64,000 nucleotides of DNA from positions 15,406,511 through 15,470,510 of the forward strand of contig NC_073308.1 of the NCBI RefSeq assembly GCF_027595985.1, read 5' to 3'. Within the stretch, counting starts at the first letter, position 1; each line of letters begins with the position of its first letter. Positions 11,801 through 23,800 of this stretch are shown piece after piece. Both the position numbers and the translations under genes were made by a program. The notes under the pieces are model-generated. The model was not told where the DNA came from. It searched no databases and was given only the letters and a program-made list of their open reading frames with translations. This DNA comes from Sorex araneus (taxonomy: Eukaryota > Chordata > Mammalia > Eulipotyphla > Soricidae).

Positions 11801-14800
11801 AGGTAGGCTTCAGGCGGGTGGGGAGGGAGGGACAGCCAGGTGGGCGCAGGGTCTCTCAGAGCCGGAGGCGACAGAGGAGGGTGGGGTCGCGTCTGGGTAT
11901 CCCGTGCTCCTGGCTCAGCGCAGTCTCGCCCTCCGGCCTGCAGCACGAGAAAGGGTCTGTACCCCGCACCCCAACCCCCGCGATCCTCTGTGGCATCTGT
12001 AGAGGGTGGTTGCGTGGGCAAGGATGGAGCTTCTAGAAGGTTCTAGCGCCTCTGGCTGGGTTTCTTCTGTCCTTTCTCTCAGCCTCTGGGGAGGTGTGTG
12101 GCGTCTCCCAGGGTCCCCGTCCCCTCTCTCATGCTCCTGGTCTGTATTGTGTGTCGGCACCTGGTTCTGGGAGGTCAGAGGTCACGTTCCTCTGGGGCCT
12201 GCCCTGTACACCTGGTCCCTGATCCTGGAGTGAGGCTCACAGCTCTGAATCCTCCTCCTCGGCCCTCGTGGCCTTGGCTCACGTGATCTCTTCTTTTTTC
12301 TGCTTGTTTTGGGGCCACACTCATTGGTGTTGGGCCCCGCTCCCGCCTCCAGTCCACGTCTTTCCTCGCCCTTATCCTTGGGGTCTCCCCGGGGCTGCTC
12401 AGGAGTCCTCAGGTTTCTTCTGCCTGCTGGCGGGTGTGCCCGACCCCCGCCGCACATCTCCCCTCCCTGTCTCGGAGCCCCGCCGGGGAACCGTGCTCAT
12501 TTAGAAGCCCCCCATCACCCCTGCACGCCCTCCCACGGCAGACTAGTGCCCGCCCTGCTGGCCCTGACTGGTCGCTGTGGGGTGGACAGAGCTGGGGTCC
12601 ATCCGGGGACATCTCCCAGATCCCCGAGGTGCTGCCCTGGGCCGTTCCTGACCCCGGTGGCCGGCGGCTCGTACAGCACTGCCAGTCGCAGCCCTGCTGG
12701 CTCCGTATTCGCTTCCTGCCCTGGGAGGGGGTGGGCTCTGCTGCCCAGCCCGAGTGCAGGTAGCAGGAGTGGCGGGGGCGCCTGGCCTCGAGAACTGCTG
12801 AGAACATTCTGGACCCCAGTGGATGATACCCCTCGATTGGCCTTACTTGCTGCGGGCCCTGAATGCCTGGCACAGGCCCAGCACGTGGGACACTGTCCAC
12901 GAGCCTCGGTGGATTCCTGGTGTGAGCTTTGGCGGTGGTCAGCCAGGGACAGTGTCCTGTGCTGGACACTGGGTCTCCCCGAGCCTTGGCTGTGCATTCA
13001 TCTTCTGATTGGGATGGTTTTGGTTGATAGGTTTTTCTTGGGGGAGGGGGGAAGGGGCGGTATTCTCCTCCCAAGTGGTGTCAGGCCCCAGGGCTGCCCC
13101 TGGGGGGTCCGCCCACAGTGGCCCAGTGCTGGCCAGACACCCACGTCCGTGCCCTATCCGCTGTGCTGTCCGTCTGGCCTAGGGCTGCGCTGGACGCTTT
13201 GGCACCGGTGGGTTCATTGAGCCGCTGTCCACTGGCTCTGCTGCTCTCCGCTCTGGTTGGCTGATAAGTTGGAGTTAGATGCGCTGGCAGGCCAGGGACC
13301 CCCCGCCCCCTGCCCCCTTGATTCCTCGGCCTCTGGTTTCCTTAAGGAGGTGAGACTGGCTGGTCCGGAGAATCGCCTCAGAGCTAGCCCATGGGTGGGG
13401 CTCTCCCAGCCCCTTCCACGTGTGTGCTGCGTCTCCAGGGGTTCAGGCGTTTGCTTGGGCAGTCAGAGGGTCCCCGTGCCCATGGGAGGGTCAGAGGGTC
13501 TCGATGGTTGATTTCCCAAAGATGTCTGGGGGCTGAGGTGGTACTGAAGCACTGGGCGGCTTGTGGCGCTCCAGTGCCCAGAGCCATGGTCAGAAATGTA
13601 CATCGGATGGGCGCCGAGTCCGTCATGCCGCCTCAGCCCACCCACAGAGCCTCCGGCCGGGCCCCCACCCGACTCACTCCCAGTCGCTTCTTACCGCGAA
13701 TGCGTCTCATTCCTTGGAGGAATCCAGCCAGTGCTCCTGCTCTTGGGCCACGCTGGCGTCCAAACACACATGTGGCACTAGGCAGAGCCTGGCCGAGCCC
13801 CAGGGAGGATGACCGCTTTCTCTGACCTCTGCCCTGCCAGTGCTCTGAGCTGGAGCAGAAGCTGAAGAAGCTGGCGGAGGACCTGAGCTGCCAGCGGCAG
13901 AACGCTGAAAGCGCCCGGTGCTCCTGGGAGCAGAGGAGCAAGGAGAGAGAGAAGGAGCTTCAGGAGGTAAAGGGGGCGGGCGGCGGCTCCCTGTGCCCCG
14001 GCACGCCGGCTGGCCCTCACGTCGGCCCTGCTCCTCGGTTTAGGAGCTGTGCCGGCAGCAGCGGGCCCTGCAGGGCCTGGAGCAGGAGTGCGCGAAGACC
14101 CAGGGCCGACTCTCGCAGGAGCTGCAGCAGGCCAAGCACGCTCACAACGCACTGCAGGCTGAGCTGGACCAGGTGGGGCATGCACGCGGCGGGGGGGAGC
14201 GGGCAGGGGGTGTTTGGGGCCGGGGTCCTCCTTTACAGAAAGGGGCTGCGCGGTGGCCTCTCGAAGGGGACCCCAGGGCTTCCCATGGCAGGGCGGGTGC
14301 TCTCACCCTCCTCGGTCCTTTGAAGAAATTTCTGTTTGTGTCCATCAAGTCCGTGATGTGCAGTACTTGTTATATTCTGAGCGCATTGTTTCCATCCACA
14401 CCTTCACGGCACATACATCTTCCTGATCTCTTAGCGTCACATTTTCCCCCTTTGGGTTGCATTTACTGCTGGTTCTGTTTCTCTGTGGCTCTGCGTGTGC
14501 GCGCGAGTGCATGAGCACATGTGCGTTCCCTCCCAGACCCCTTGTCCCGCAGCTCCTGTGCTCTGTTCCGAGTGGCATTGCAGGCGGGTGTGTTCTCAGC
14601 GCCTGCTGGATGCTGGACTCAGCCTGGCCGCACGGTCCTGCCGTGCCACTGGCTTACTCCGGGACGGTTTAGTGAAGAATCAGTGCTTACCCAGAGAACA
14701 GCTTGGGGCTGGGGCAGTAGTAGAGCAGGTCGGGCGTGAGCTGACTGGACTTAGTCACTGGCACCTCCCCGTGTCTCCTGAGCCCTCCAGGAGTGAACAG

Positions 14801-17800
14801 AGCACTGCCGGTGGGGCCTGGTGGCCTAACCGCCTGTCTCGCAGGTGAGGCTGTGAGTTTGATTCCCGGCACAGCCTCATGAGCTGAGTGGGACCCAGAG
14901 GCTCCTCTGTTTGGGGGGTCCCGGGCCACTGAGGGTGTGTGAGGCCTCAGCTGGAGCACGAGGCTCGCTGGGAGCTCAGCCAAGCGTGTGCGGGCTCCAG
15001 CGGAGGGAAGGTAGGGGGTCAGCGGGGGAGAAGCGGCCACCCAGGGCCACCCAGTAACGGCTTCTCTCTGCAGGTCACCTCCGTGAAACTGCAACTGGAG
15101 AAGAATCTGGAAGAGTCTAAGCGTAAGCTCTGCAGGGCCGAGCAGGCTGCACAGGCGAGTGAGCTGAAGGAGAGCGAGCTTCGGAGCCAGAGCGAGGTGA
15201 GCGAGCCCCGTGGGTGTCGGGCTCTCGGACCAGGCGACCTCTGTCCAGCGTGAGCGCCACAGGGCCTGCTTTGTAACAATGCTGCGTGGCTGACAAGGTT
15301 GTTGTGATTTATTTGTTCACTTTCCCGGGTGATGAATTACCGATGCACATCTGTCAGTGAGAGAAAAACATGATTCAAATTAAGAGTCGTGCTTGGGGAG
15401 GGGGAGATTGTCTGGTTTCTGCGGTGCTGGTCCTGCACATGGCTGGCCCGAGTTTGTTCCCGGCTCCACAGGTGGGTCGCTGAGCCCTGCCAGGAGTGAC
15501 CCTGAGCACAGTGTCCCAGGGCCAGGAGTAAGCCCTGAGCACAGCTGTGTGTGGTCCAAAACAATACACAAACAAACAAACAATACAGGATGTTGTCCTT
15601 TAAAACAAGCCATCTTAGCTCACTTGTGAGGTGGAGGAGGGCGTAGGCAGGAGGTGATGTCCAGGTGGAAACCAGCAGTGGCTGGGGCCCCCGTGGGACA
15701 CCTGCCCCTCCCAAGGTGGGGTGCTGGCCGCGCTCCCGCCCCGCTACACCCCAGGTGGAGATGGCGTTGAAGTTGTTAGGTGAGATTCGTGTTACATTGG
15801 ACCCTCATCCGCAGACAGCCGCGTGGCTGGTGCTGGCCAGCTTGCCCGACTGTTGCTTGCCTCGATCCCAGCTCTGACCTGCTGTGGACGGGCCCTGGGG
15901 AGGCGGCATCCCACCCCCCAGTGCCCTTGTTCTGGTGCTCACAGTTCCTCCTTCCCCCAAGTCTGTGCTCTCATCTGGGTGCTGACACGTGCCAGTTTAA
16001 GACGACCCTGGGCTGCAAATGGGGCACCGCAGCCCAGCTTGAGAGTTTTTGGAGCTGCCCTTAGCCCAGACTGGGCTTGGGAGTTGCTGTGCTGTGAGTT
16101 CCAGCTGCAGGCAGAGCCCCCCCTCTCCCCACCGACTCCATCCTTCCCTGCCCGGCCCTGGTCTGGCTGCCGGCTGGCAGGGTGTTCCAGGTGGGCCTTA
16201 ACTGTCTCCGCAGGATTTGGAACTCCCCTGGGCCGTTTGCAGAAAGCAGGCTCCTGAATGCTTCTGCTCCGGTGTGGGTGTGGGGGGGCGGGGTGCTTGG
16301 TCCTGCCTGTCCCCAGGGTGACCCAGCTGGAGCTGCCTCTTGGCTCCATTCTCGCGCCCTGTGTGCTGAGGACGGGCCGGCCTGCGGGGAGTTCGCTGTG
16401 GCTGGGCGGGTGCTTGAGGCCCGGGAAGGAAGCTGCTCTTCTGTTGGGAGCAGACAGCCACACTTTGGCCGCCTGACTGTGGACCTGAGCTTCGGACCCC
16501 GTGCGAGCTTTCTCGGGGCCGTGCTGGCCCCGCCACCCTCCCGCGCTGACCGGCCTGGCCGGCGACCGGCGAGTGCTTGTAGGACTGCAGACTCGCCTGT
16601 GCGTGCTGCTCTCTGGAGGGTGGGCCGGTCAGCCCACGCCCCTGCCTGCCGAAGTGTGTCCCTCTGTCCCTTGACGTGCCTGCCCGCGTGCCCGAGACCA
16701 CCAGGGATGCTCTGCAGCCTGGACTCCGGCGCTGGCTGGGACCCTCCTGCAGCAACTGTCCCAGCGTCTCCAGGCTCAGGGCCTCTGGCAGGGCCGGGGA
16801 CCCGTGTCGCCGCTCCCTGTGTTTGGTGAGTCCCGCTCTCCCTTGTCTGCCGTCGCAGGAGCTGCGCAAGGAGGTGGGGGCGCTCCGTGCCCAGAGCCAG
16901 CAGAGCGCGGCGAGGGTGCGCCACCTGGAGGAGGAGCTGGGCAAGGCCACGCAGAGCTGCAGCCAGAGACAGAGCCTGGTGGAGGAGCTGAGGGGTGAGT
17001 CGGGGCCGCAGGGCGCCCCCTGGTGGAGGAGCTGAGGGGTGAGGAGGGGCCCTGCTCTTGCCTGGCGACCAGGCAGGGTCGCTTCTTTCCTTCTCTGGTG
17101 TGCAGTGAGGCTGGGCCTGTTCTGCGGCACATGCAGTGACCAGCCCATCCCTGCACGGGGACATGAAGGGGGTCCCCTGCACACAGGGTTGGGCTTGGTG
17201 CCTGTCCCTCTGTGCTGTGCCAGCCCCCCGGGCAGCCCCACTCCCAGCCTCTGGAACCCCGTACTGGGCCGAGGGCCCACCTGCGGCCCAGCCCCACCTT
17301 TCCTGGGCTCGTATCTCAGAGAGGGCTTCCCGGCCCTCTCCGGCAGGGTTCAGAGGCGGGAGGCTCATGACAGAGGGAACGAGGGCACGGGGCAGAGGAG
17401 GGGCGCCCGTGCTCTAGGCAACGTTTCATTTAAGCCGAGAAGGTGACGAAGTCAGTGCGCCACTGGCCTGAAATAGGGAGCATGTCTTTCCCTTCGTTCT
17501 CTTTGGAAAATCACCCTGATTTTGGCAGCTTACAGAGTGGGTGACATCGCCGGAGTCTGCCCTCGAGTGTCAGAAGCAGGGTGTGTTGGCCACACCTGGT
17601 GTGCTCAGGGGTTACCCCTGATCTGTGGTGTGACCCTTACGGTGTGGGGGACCAGGTGGGGTTGGCAGCCTGCAAGGCAGACCTGTGCTGGGCGCAGCCG
17701 CTCAGGCTGGAGGCCTTCGCTTCTCTCCAGCGTGCTGTGAGGTACGGTGGCAGGCACCTGGCCACTCCCCAAATGCTGTCTTTGGACCAGGCTTCAGTGG

Positions 17801-20800
17801 CTGAGTTTGGAGGGTAGTTAGTTTTCCTTTTCACTTATTTATTTATTATTTGCCTTTTGGCTTTTTGGATCACACCCTCACACCCGGCAATGCTCAGCGT
17901 TTACTCCTGGCTCTGCACTCAGGAATCCCTCTTGGTGGTGCTCGGGGAACCACATGGGGTGCTGGGTCTGCCGCGTGCAAGGCAAACGCCCTTCCACTGT
18001 ACTATCACGGTGGCCCCCCAGTTTTCCTTCTCCCCTCGCATTTAGAGCGCTAGAAAAGGAAAAGAGAAATTTCTTTAAGATTCCTGACAACTTACGGAAA
18101 ATGGTGGTTTTGTTTACCAGCTAAGGTTGAGACTCAGGAGCCCCTGCTCCGGGAGCTCCGAGAGCAGCTGCGCCAGCGGGAGGACGCCACGGCCGGCCTG
18201 GAGCAGCAGCGCGAAGGTGCCCAGGGTCTGCTGAGGGAGAGGGAGCAGCACATCGAGCGGCTGAGCGAGCAGCTGGGCAGAGTGCAGCAGGAGTCGGAGG
18301 GGCGGCTGCGGGCGCTGGAGGCCCAGGAGAGGGAGCGGGAGCAGGTGGCCGCTGAGCGGGCGGCGCTGGCCGCCTGGAAGAGCGAGAAGGAGCCAGAGCT
18401 GCAGCAGCTGGACGCAGAGCGCGCGGCCCTGCAGGACCAGGTGAGCCGCCTGGAGGCGAGTCTCCGGGCCCAGGAGCTGGAGAGCCGCGAGTCCGGTGAG
18501 CGCATGCGCGCCCTGGAGCTGGACCGGGAGAACCTGCAGGCCGAGGTCCGGGGCCTGCGCGGCGCACTGGACAGCCGCAGCGCCGAGGCTGAGGCCCAGC
18601 AGCAGGCCAGCGAGGAGGCGCGCCAGGAGGCTGAGGCCGTGGTGCGGAAGCTCCGTGAGGAGGCAGAAAACCAGCGCTCCGAGGCGGCCCGGCTCTGCGG
18701 GCAGGTGGCAGATCTGGAGCGACAGCTTGGCGCACTGGCCAGCGAGGTCAGGGCCAAAGACCAGGGCTACCAGGACCTGCTGGCTGACCACGAGAGCCTC
18801 CAGGCGCAACTGCGGGCCAAGGATGCCGCCGGTGTTCCTGACAGAAGCCTGCCGGCCTCCGCGCAGCCGGCTGTGCCGTGCTCGTCCTTCGCTGACAGCA
18901 GCGGAGGAGGGAGCCCTCCACCCTCGGACACTGGCCACTGCCCTGCCCCAGCTGCCCTGAGTCACCCTGACTTTGCCAGCTTGCAGAACAGGGTTACCTG
19001 GCTGGAGTCTGCCCTCGAGTGCCAGAAGCAGGAGAGCTCGGGCCTGCAGAGGCGCTGTGAGGAGCTGGTGCAGGCCAGAGGACGGGTGGAGGAGACGCTC
19101 GTCCAGGCCCAGCGGCAGCACCAGACTCTCATGGCCGAGACCAGCCAGCGCCTCCGCGAGCTTCAGGAGGATGCTCTGGCCCGCCAGGTCGCGGCGGCAG
19201 GCATGGAGGCGGCCCTGGAGAGCAAGGAGAAGGAGCTGCAGCTTCTGGGCGAGGCCCTGAAGGTGGAGCGGGCTGAGACGCAGGAGCTGCGGGCGCTCAG
19301 TTGCTCCCTGGAGGACGCCCTCCGGGAGCAGCAGCAGGCGGCCGACAGGCTGAGCTCTGAGAAGGAGGAGATCAGCTCCACCCTCGCCCGGAGCGAACAG
19401 GAAATGGCAGCGCTGGCCCGGGAGAACGGCTCGCTCCGGGACGCGAACGCAGCCCTGACGCGCGAGAAGCTGAGCCTGCTCCTGGAGAGCCAGAGCTGCT
19501 CGCGCCGCGCCGAGGAGCAGGAGACGCGCCTGTCGGAGCTGGCCGGCCAGCACGCGCGGGAGAGGCTCGCCCTGCTGCAGCGCTGCGAGGAAGCCGGCCA
19601 GGCCCTGCGGGACCTCGGCGAGAAGTGCCGGGCGGCCGCCGAGGAGAAGGCGCACCTGGAGAGCGTGCTGAGCCAGAGCAGGAGCGCCTGCCGGTGCCGG
19701 CAGACAGAGCCGGAGCCGCTGGAGGGCGGGGCTGCGAGAGGGCGCCAAGCCGACGATGCCGAGCTGGCCCGGGCCGAGGAGAGGAGTGAGCGTCTCCGGC
19801 TGGAGCTGGCGGCCCGCCTGGCAGAACTCCAGAGCCGCCCCGTGAGCGGGCCGGGCGGCTTCAAGCCAGAGGTGCTGGTCCTCGCAGGGGCCCAGCCGCT
19901 GCGGGCAGCCTGCGACGCAGACCCAGGGCACCCCAGCCTCGAGGGGAGCCCCGGCCGCGCCCTCGCAGGGGAGGCCCCCGTCCCGCCCCTGGACCTTGAG
20001 GAGGAAGACTCGTCTCTGGAGAGTGCTGATGGGCAGATGGAGCTGGAGCCCGGGGGCCCGCTGGAGAGAAAGGGGGAGCCCCGGCCCACACTCGTGCAGC
20101 CTGCCGCCGGCCCGGGCTCTGAGTCAGCCGCCGCCCAGGAGCCGGCGGCCAGCCCTGGCGGCGAGCGCGCGCTCCTGCAGCAGGCCCTGCGGGCCGCCCT
20201 GAACCAGCTGGCCGGGCTGGAGCAGGTGTGCCAGGGGCTGCGCCTGCAGAAGTGGCAGCTCCTCACAGAGCTGGGCGACGCGCGGGCCCAGTGCATGGCG
20301 GCCACCAGCCAGCTGGCCGAGGAGGTCGAGGAGCTCGTCCTTGAGGCCCGAGGACTGAACCACAGCCCGGGTTTCCACCCCGCTGAGGAAGAGGGGCCCA
20401 GAGCTGAGCCGAATGAGTGCCCCATGGGGCCCCCCAGCCCCAAGGACGCCGGCGGTGCCTGTGACCAGGGCCTGGGCCACGACACAGAGGTCTGCAGGCA
20501 CTTCTCCGAGCTGCAGGAGCACCTGCATGGCCAGCGCTGCCAGGTGAGCGCCAGGATGGCCGAGCTGCAGTGCTCCGAGGACACGCTGAAGGCGGACAGC
20601 CCCGTCCTGCGGGGCCACCTGGTGGAGGAGGCGGCCGTGGACCCTGGCGACGGGAGCTTTCTGTCCCTGTCTTCCTCCTGTGTCACAGACAGCCCCGGCC
20701 TGCCGCACGTCGGAGAGTCCTTTTACAGAGACCCTGAGCCCACCGGGGAGGAAGCCGCCTTCAGCTGCCCGGGTGGGAGCCTCTCGGCCCCCGGCCCCCG

Positions 20801-23800
20801 GGAGGACAGCCTGCCCCCGGCCGCGGGGCTGGAGGAGCTGGAGGCCCGCTGCCGGGAGCTGGAGGAGAGCCTGGAGAGCCAGGGCGCGGCCAAGGACAGG
20901 GCCATCGAGGAGCTGGAGCAGCTGCTGGGCGCCGAGCGGCAGCGGCACCTGTCTGAGAGCGAGCTCTGGCGGCAGCGGCTGGCCAGCGTCACGGCCGACA
21001 TGGAGTCCCAGCTGGCGGAGGAGCGGAAGCACACGGAGCGCCTGGCGCTGGAGCTCGAGGCTGCGCGGCTGCAGATGCAGAGCCTGGACCTGAGTTCCCG
21101 CTCGCTGCTGGCCCCGGAGCTGGAGGAGGTGCGTGCGGTGGGTGGGCCGGGCCGGGTGGGAGCCGGAGGTTTCCTCCTGGTTTTCCTCCTTGGACTTTGG
21201 GTCGCGGTGGGTTCTTAGGGTTCATTCCTGAGGGCGCTTGGGCGGTCAGTGCTGCTGGGCACTGAGCCAGGGTCAGGGCGTGCGAGGCGAGCACCCCCAC
21301 CCCTCGCCTCTCCCGCCAGCCCCCACATGGGTTTTGTGCTCTGGGTTTACTCCTGGCTCTGCTCAGGCGTCGCACCTGGCAGCACTTCTGGAGAGTTTCT
21401 GTGGTGTCCGGGATTGAGCCTGGGCCAGTCACTGAGCAAGGCACGCCCCTGCCTGTGCCCTGTCTCTGCCCGTCCTGGACTATTCTCAATCGTCAGGTTG
21501 TAACAGACTATTCTTGTGCCAGAGTTACAGTCCTGAAAAGAAGTGTAGACATTCATTATATTGCCGAATACTTTGCTAGCAACTTTTCTCTGATAGAAAA
21601 CCATTGATTCAGGCGTTGGGAGAGATAGTTCCTTGTTTAGGAACACAGTGGTTTGGTTACCAGGTTTCTATACGTAATGTCTTGGATTTCATGTCAAACG
21701 TGTGCATGTGTGTGGTGTGTGTGTGTGCGCGCACAAAAACATGGTAGAACCATTATGTGAACTTTAAAATATACGGTGCTGGCCATTTTCTGTGTGCCAG
21801 TTACACAGTGGAGCTGATGATGCGGAAAATAAGATATTGATAACTGCTCTCAGCCAATCAGTGCGACTCTGAGCATTGTCCACTGTTTCCTGCATCTGCC
21901 CGGGATTGGGTGGAGGTGTTGAGTGGATATGCATGGCCAGTCCCTTGTCATGGATGAGAGGAGTCTGAGGCATTAATCCTGGGATCCACCCTGTCAGTGC
22001 CAGTTCGGTGACAGATTTGGTCACGAGTCCCTAGTACCTTTTACTGAAGATCAAGACGAAAACCTAGCACTCAGGTGGGGTGGGCAGCCTCACACCTGAG
22101 AACCTCATGCTTGAGCTGCCTAGGAGATTCCTGGGGGGGGATCGGGAAGCTTGGGTACTTGGGTAGGTTACCTTGGTCTAGACGACCATGTTTGCCCGCA
22201 GGGTTCGGAGCCAGATAGGCGGGTGGCCCAGAGGGAGCCAGTGGTGTGGACTGTTCCTGCAGCAAGTGTACTGTGTCAGGAGTCATCTGAGCCTAGGCTG
22301 GGGGTCTCTCTCATTCCTCAGCCCTCTGATTTGGTGTGAAAGATAAAGTATCTCGGGCTGGAGCGATAGCACAGCGGGTAGGGCGTTTGCCCTGCACGTG
22401 GCCAACCTGGGTTCAATCCCCAGCATCCCGTATGGTCCCCCAAGCACCGCCAGGAGTAATTCCTGAGTGCAAAGCCAGGAGTAACTCCTGTGCATAGCCA
22501 GGTGTGACCCAAAAAGCAAAAATAATGAAAAAAGAAAAAAAGATAAAGCGTATCTCATTGTGTATCACCACCACAGGCTCTTCGGGGCAGCAGCGAGGGC
22601 CAGCAGCCCAGAGAGCCGGAAGGTGCTTCCCAGGGAGCTGAGGAGAACGCTCGGCCACCTGGCTCTCCCGGGATGGGCTGGGAGGAAGAGAGCCCACGCC
22701 CGCCTCCCGGGGGCCTGCAGCTGGGAGAAAGTTCTGGAGAGGCCCCTGGTGGAGGCAGAGCCCAGGGCCCATCCCAGCCACCTGCTCCTGCTGGGCCTGC
22801 CTTGGAGTCTGCCGAGTTCCTGCGGCCGGAGGCCGCCCTCCAGCGCCTGCAGCTGCAGCTGAGCGAGAGCGCGCAGGAGAGGGCAGAGCTGGTGCGCGCC
22901 CTGGAGGAGCGGGACCGCACAGTGCAGGGCCTGCTCCGCCAAGTCCAGGCGCGAGACGACGCCCAGCTCGGCTGGCGGGAACTTGAGAAGGAGACCCCCT
23001 CCGGGCACTGGGCACCGGAAACCTCCCTGGGCCACGGGGCAGAAGGGGACATTTCGGGCCCTGGTGACAGCTTGGACGTGGACACAGATGGATCATGCGG
23101 CTGCAGTGAGCGGGTCCTGGGCCTGGAGAAGGAGCTGGAGGGTCTCCGTGGCCAGCGGGACCAGGCTGAGGGGCGCGTCTTAGCCATGGAGGCGGACCTG
23201 GCCCACATGCAGGCGGAGAAGCTGCATTTGACCAAGGACAATGAGGACAAACTGAGACTCATAACCTGCCTGGAGGGACAACTCGCGGCCTTCAGGGCGG
23301 AGCGGAGCTGCCAGCTTGGGCAGGGCGAGGCCTGGTGCGAGGGGGATGGAGAGCGGGACGAGAAGGAGCCGCCGGGGGCTCCCGAGGCCCCTGCAGGACC
23401 AGCTGACGCCGGCCAGTGCCCAAGCGCGCACTGCGCGGAGATGCCCGAGGGCTCACCAGAGGACGGTGGGGTCCTGGCCGCAGGGCCGGGCGGGCCAGAG
23501 CGCCAAGTGACCAGGGCCCTGCAGGCAGCGCTGGCCGAGAAGACGGCGCGCCTGGACTGTGCGCAGGACGAGCTGCGGCAGCTGCGCCGGGGCATGGAGC
23601 GCCTGCGGGAGCGCATCGAGGCGGACGAGCAGCTGCGGCGCCGCACCCGCGAGCAGCTGCGCCAGAGCGAGCGCCGCGGGGACGCGCTGCAGGACCGCGT
23701 GGAGAGCCTGGAGCGGGAGCTGCAGCTGGCCGAGGAGGGCCAGGAGCTGGCCATCCTGGACGCCGAGCAGGCCCGGGCCGAGGCCGAGGCTCTCGGCGTG

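Larger units (their letters stand above)
14173..16858 (+). other. CENPF: CENPF introns 9 and 10, mostly unassigned
   Basis: These introns flank exon 10 (15074-15196, annotated separately). A possible SINE fragment lies near 14,700-14,890 and a clearer one at 15395-15590. No further exon is needed to keep the CENPF frame between exons 9, 10 and 11. Confidence 0.5.

Noticed and set aside
18114-19931. 605-residue minus-strand open frame
   Set aside because: Antisense shadow of CENPF exon 12. It is Leu/Gln/Ala low-complexity and has no independent support.
22355-22430. Possible tRNA gene
   Set aside because: A and B box-like elements are present, but no cloverleaf is kept and the unit continues as a SINE with tail and target duplication.
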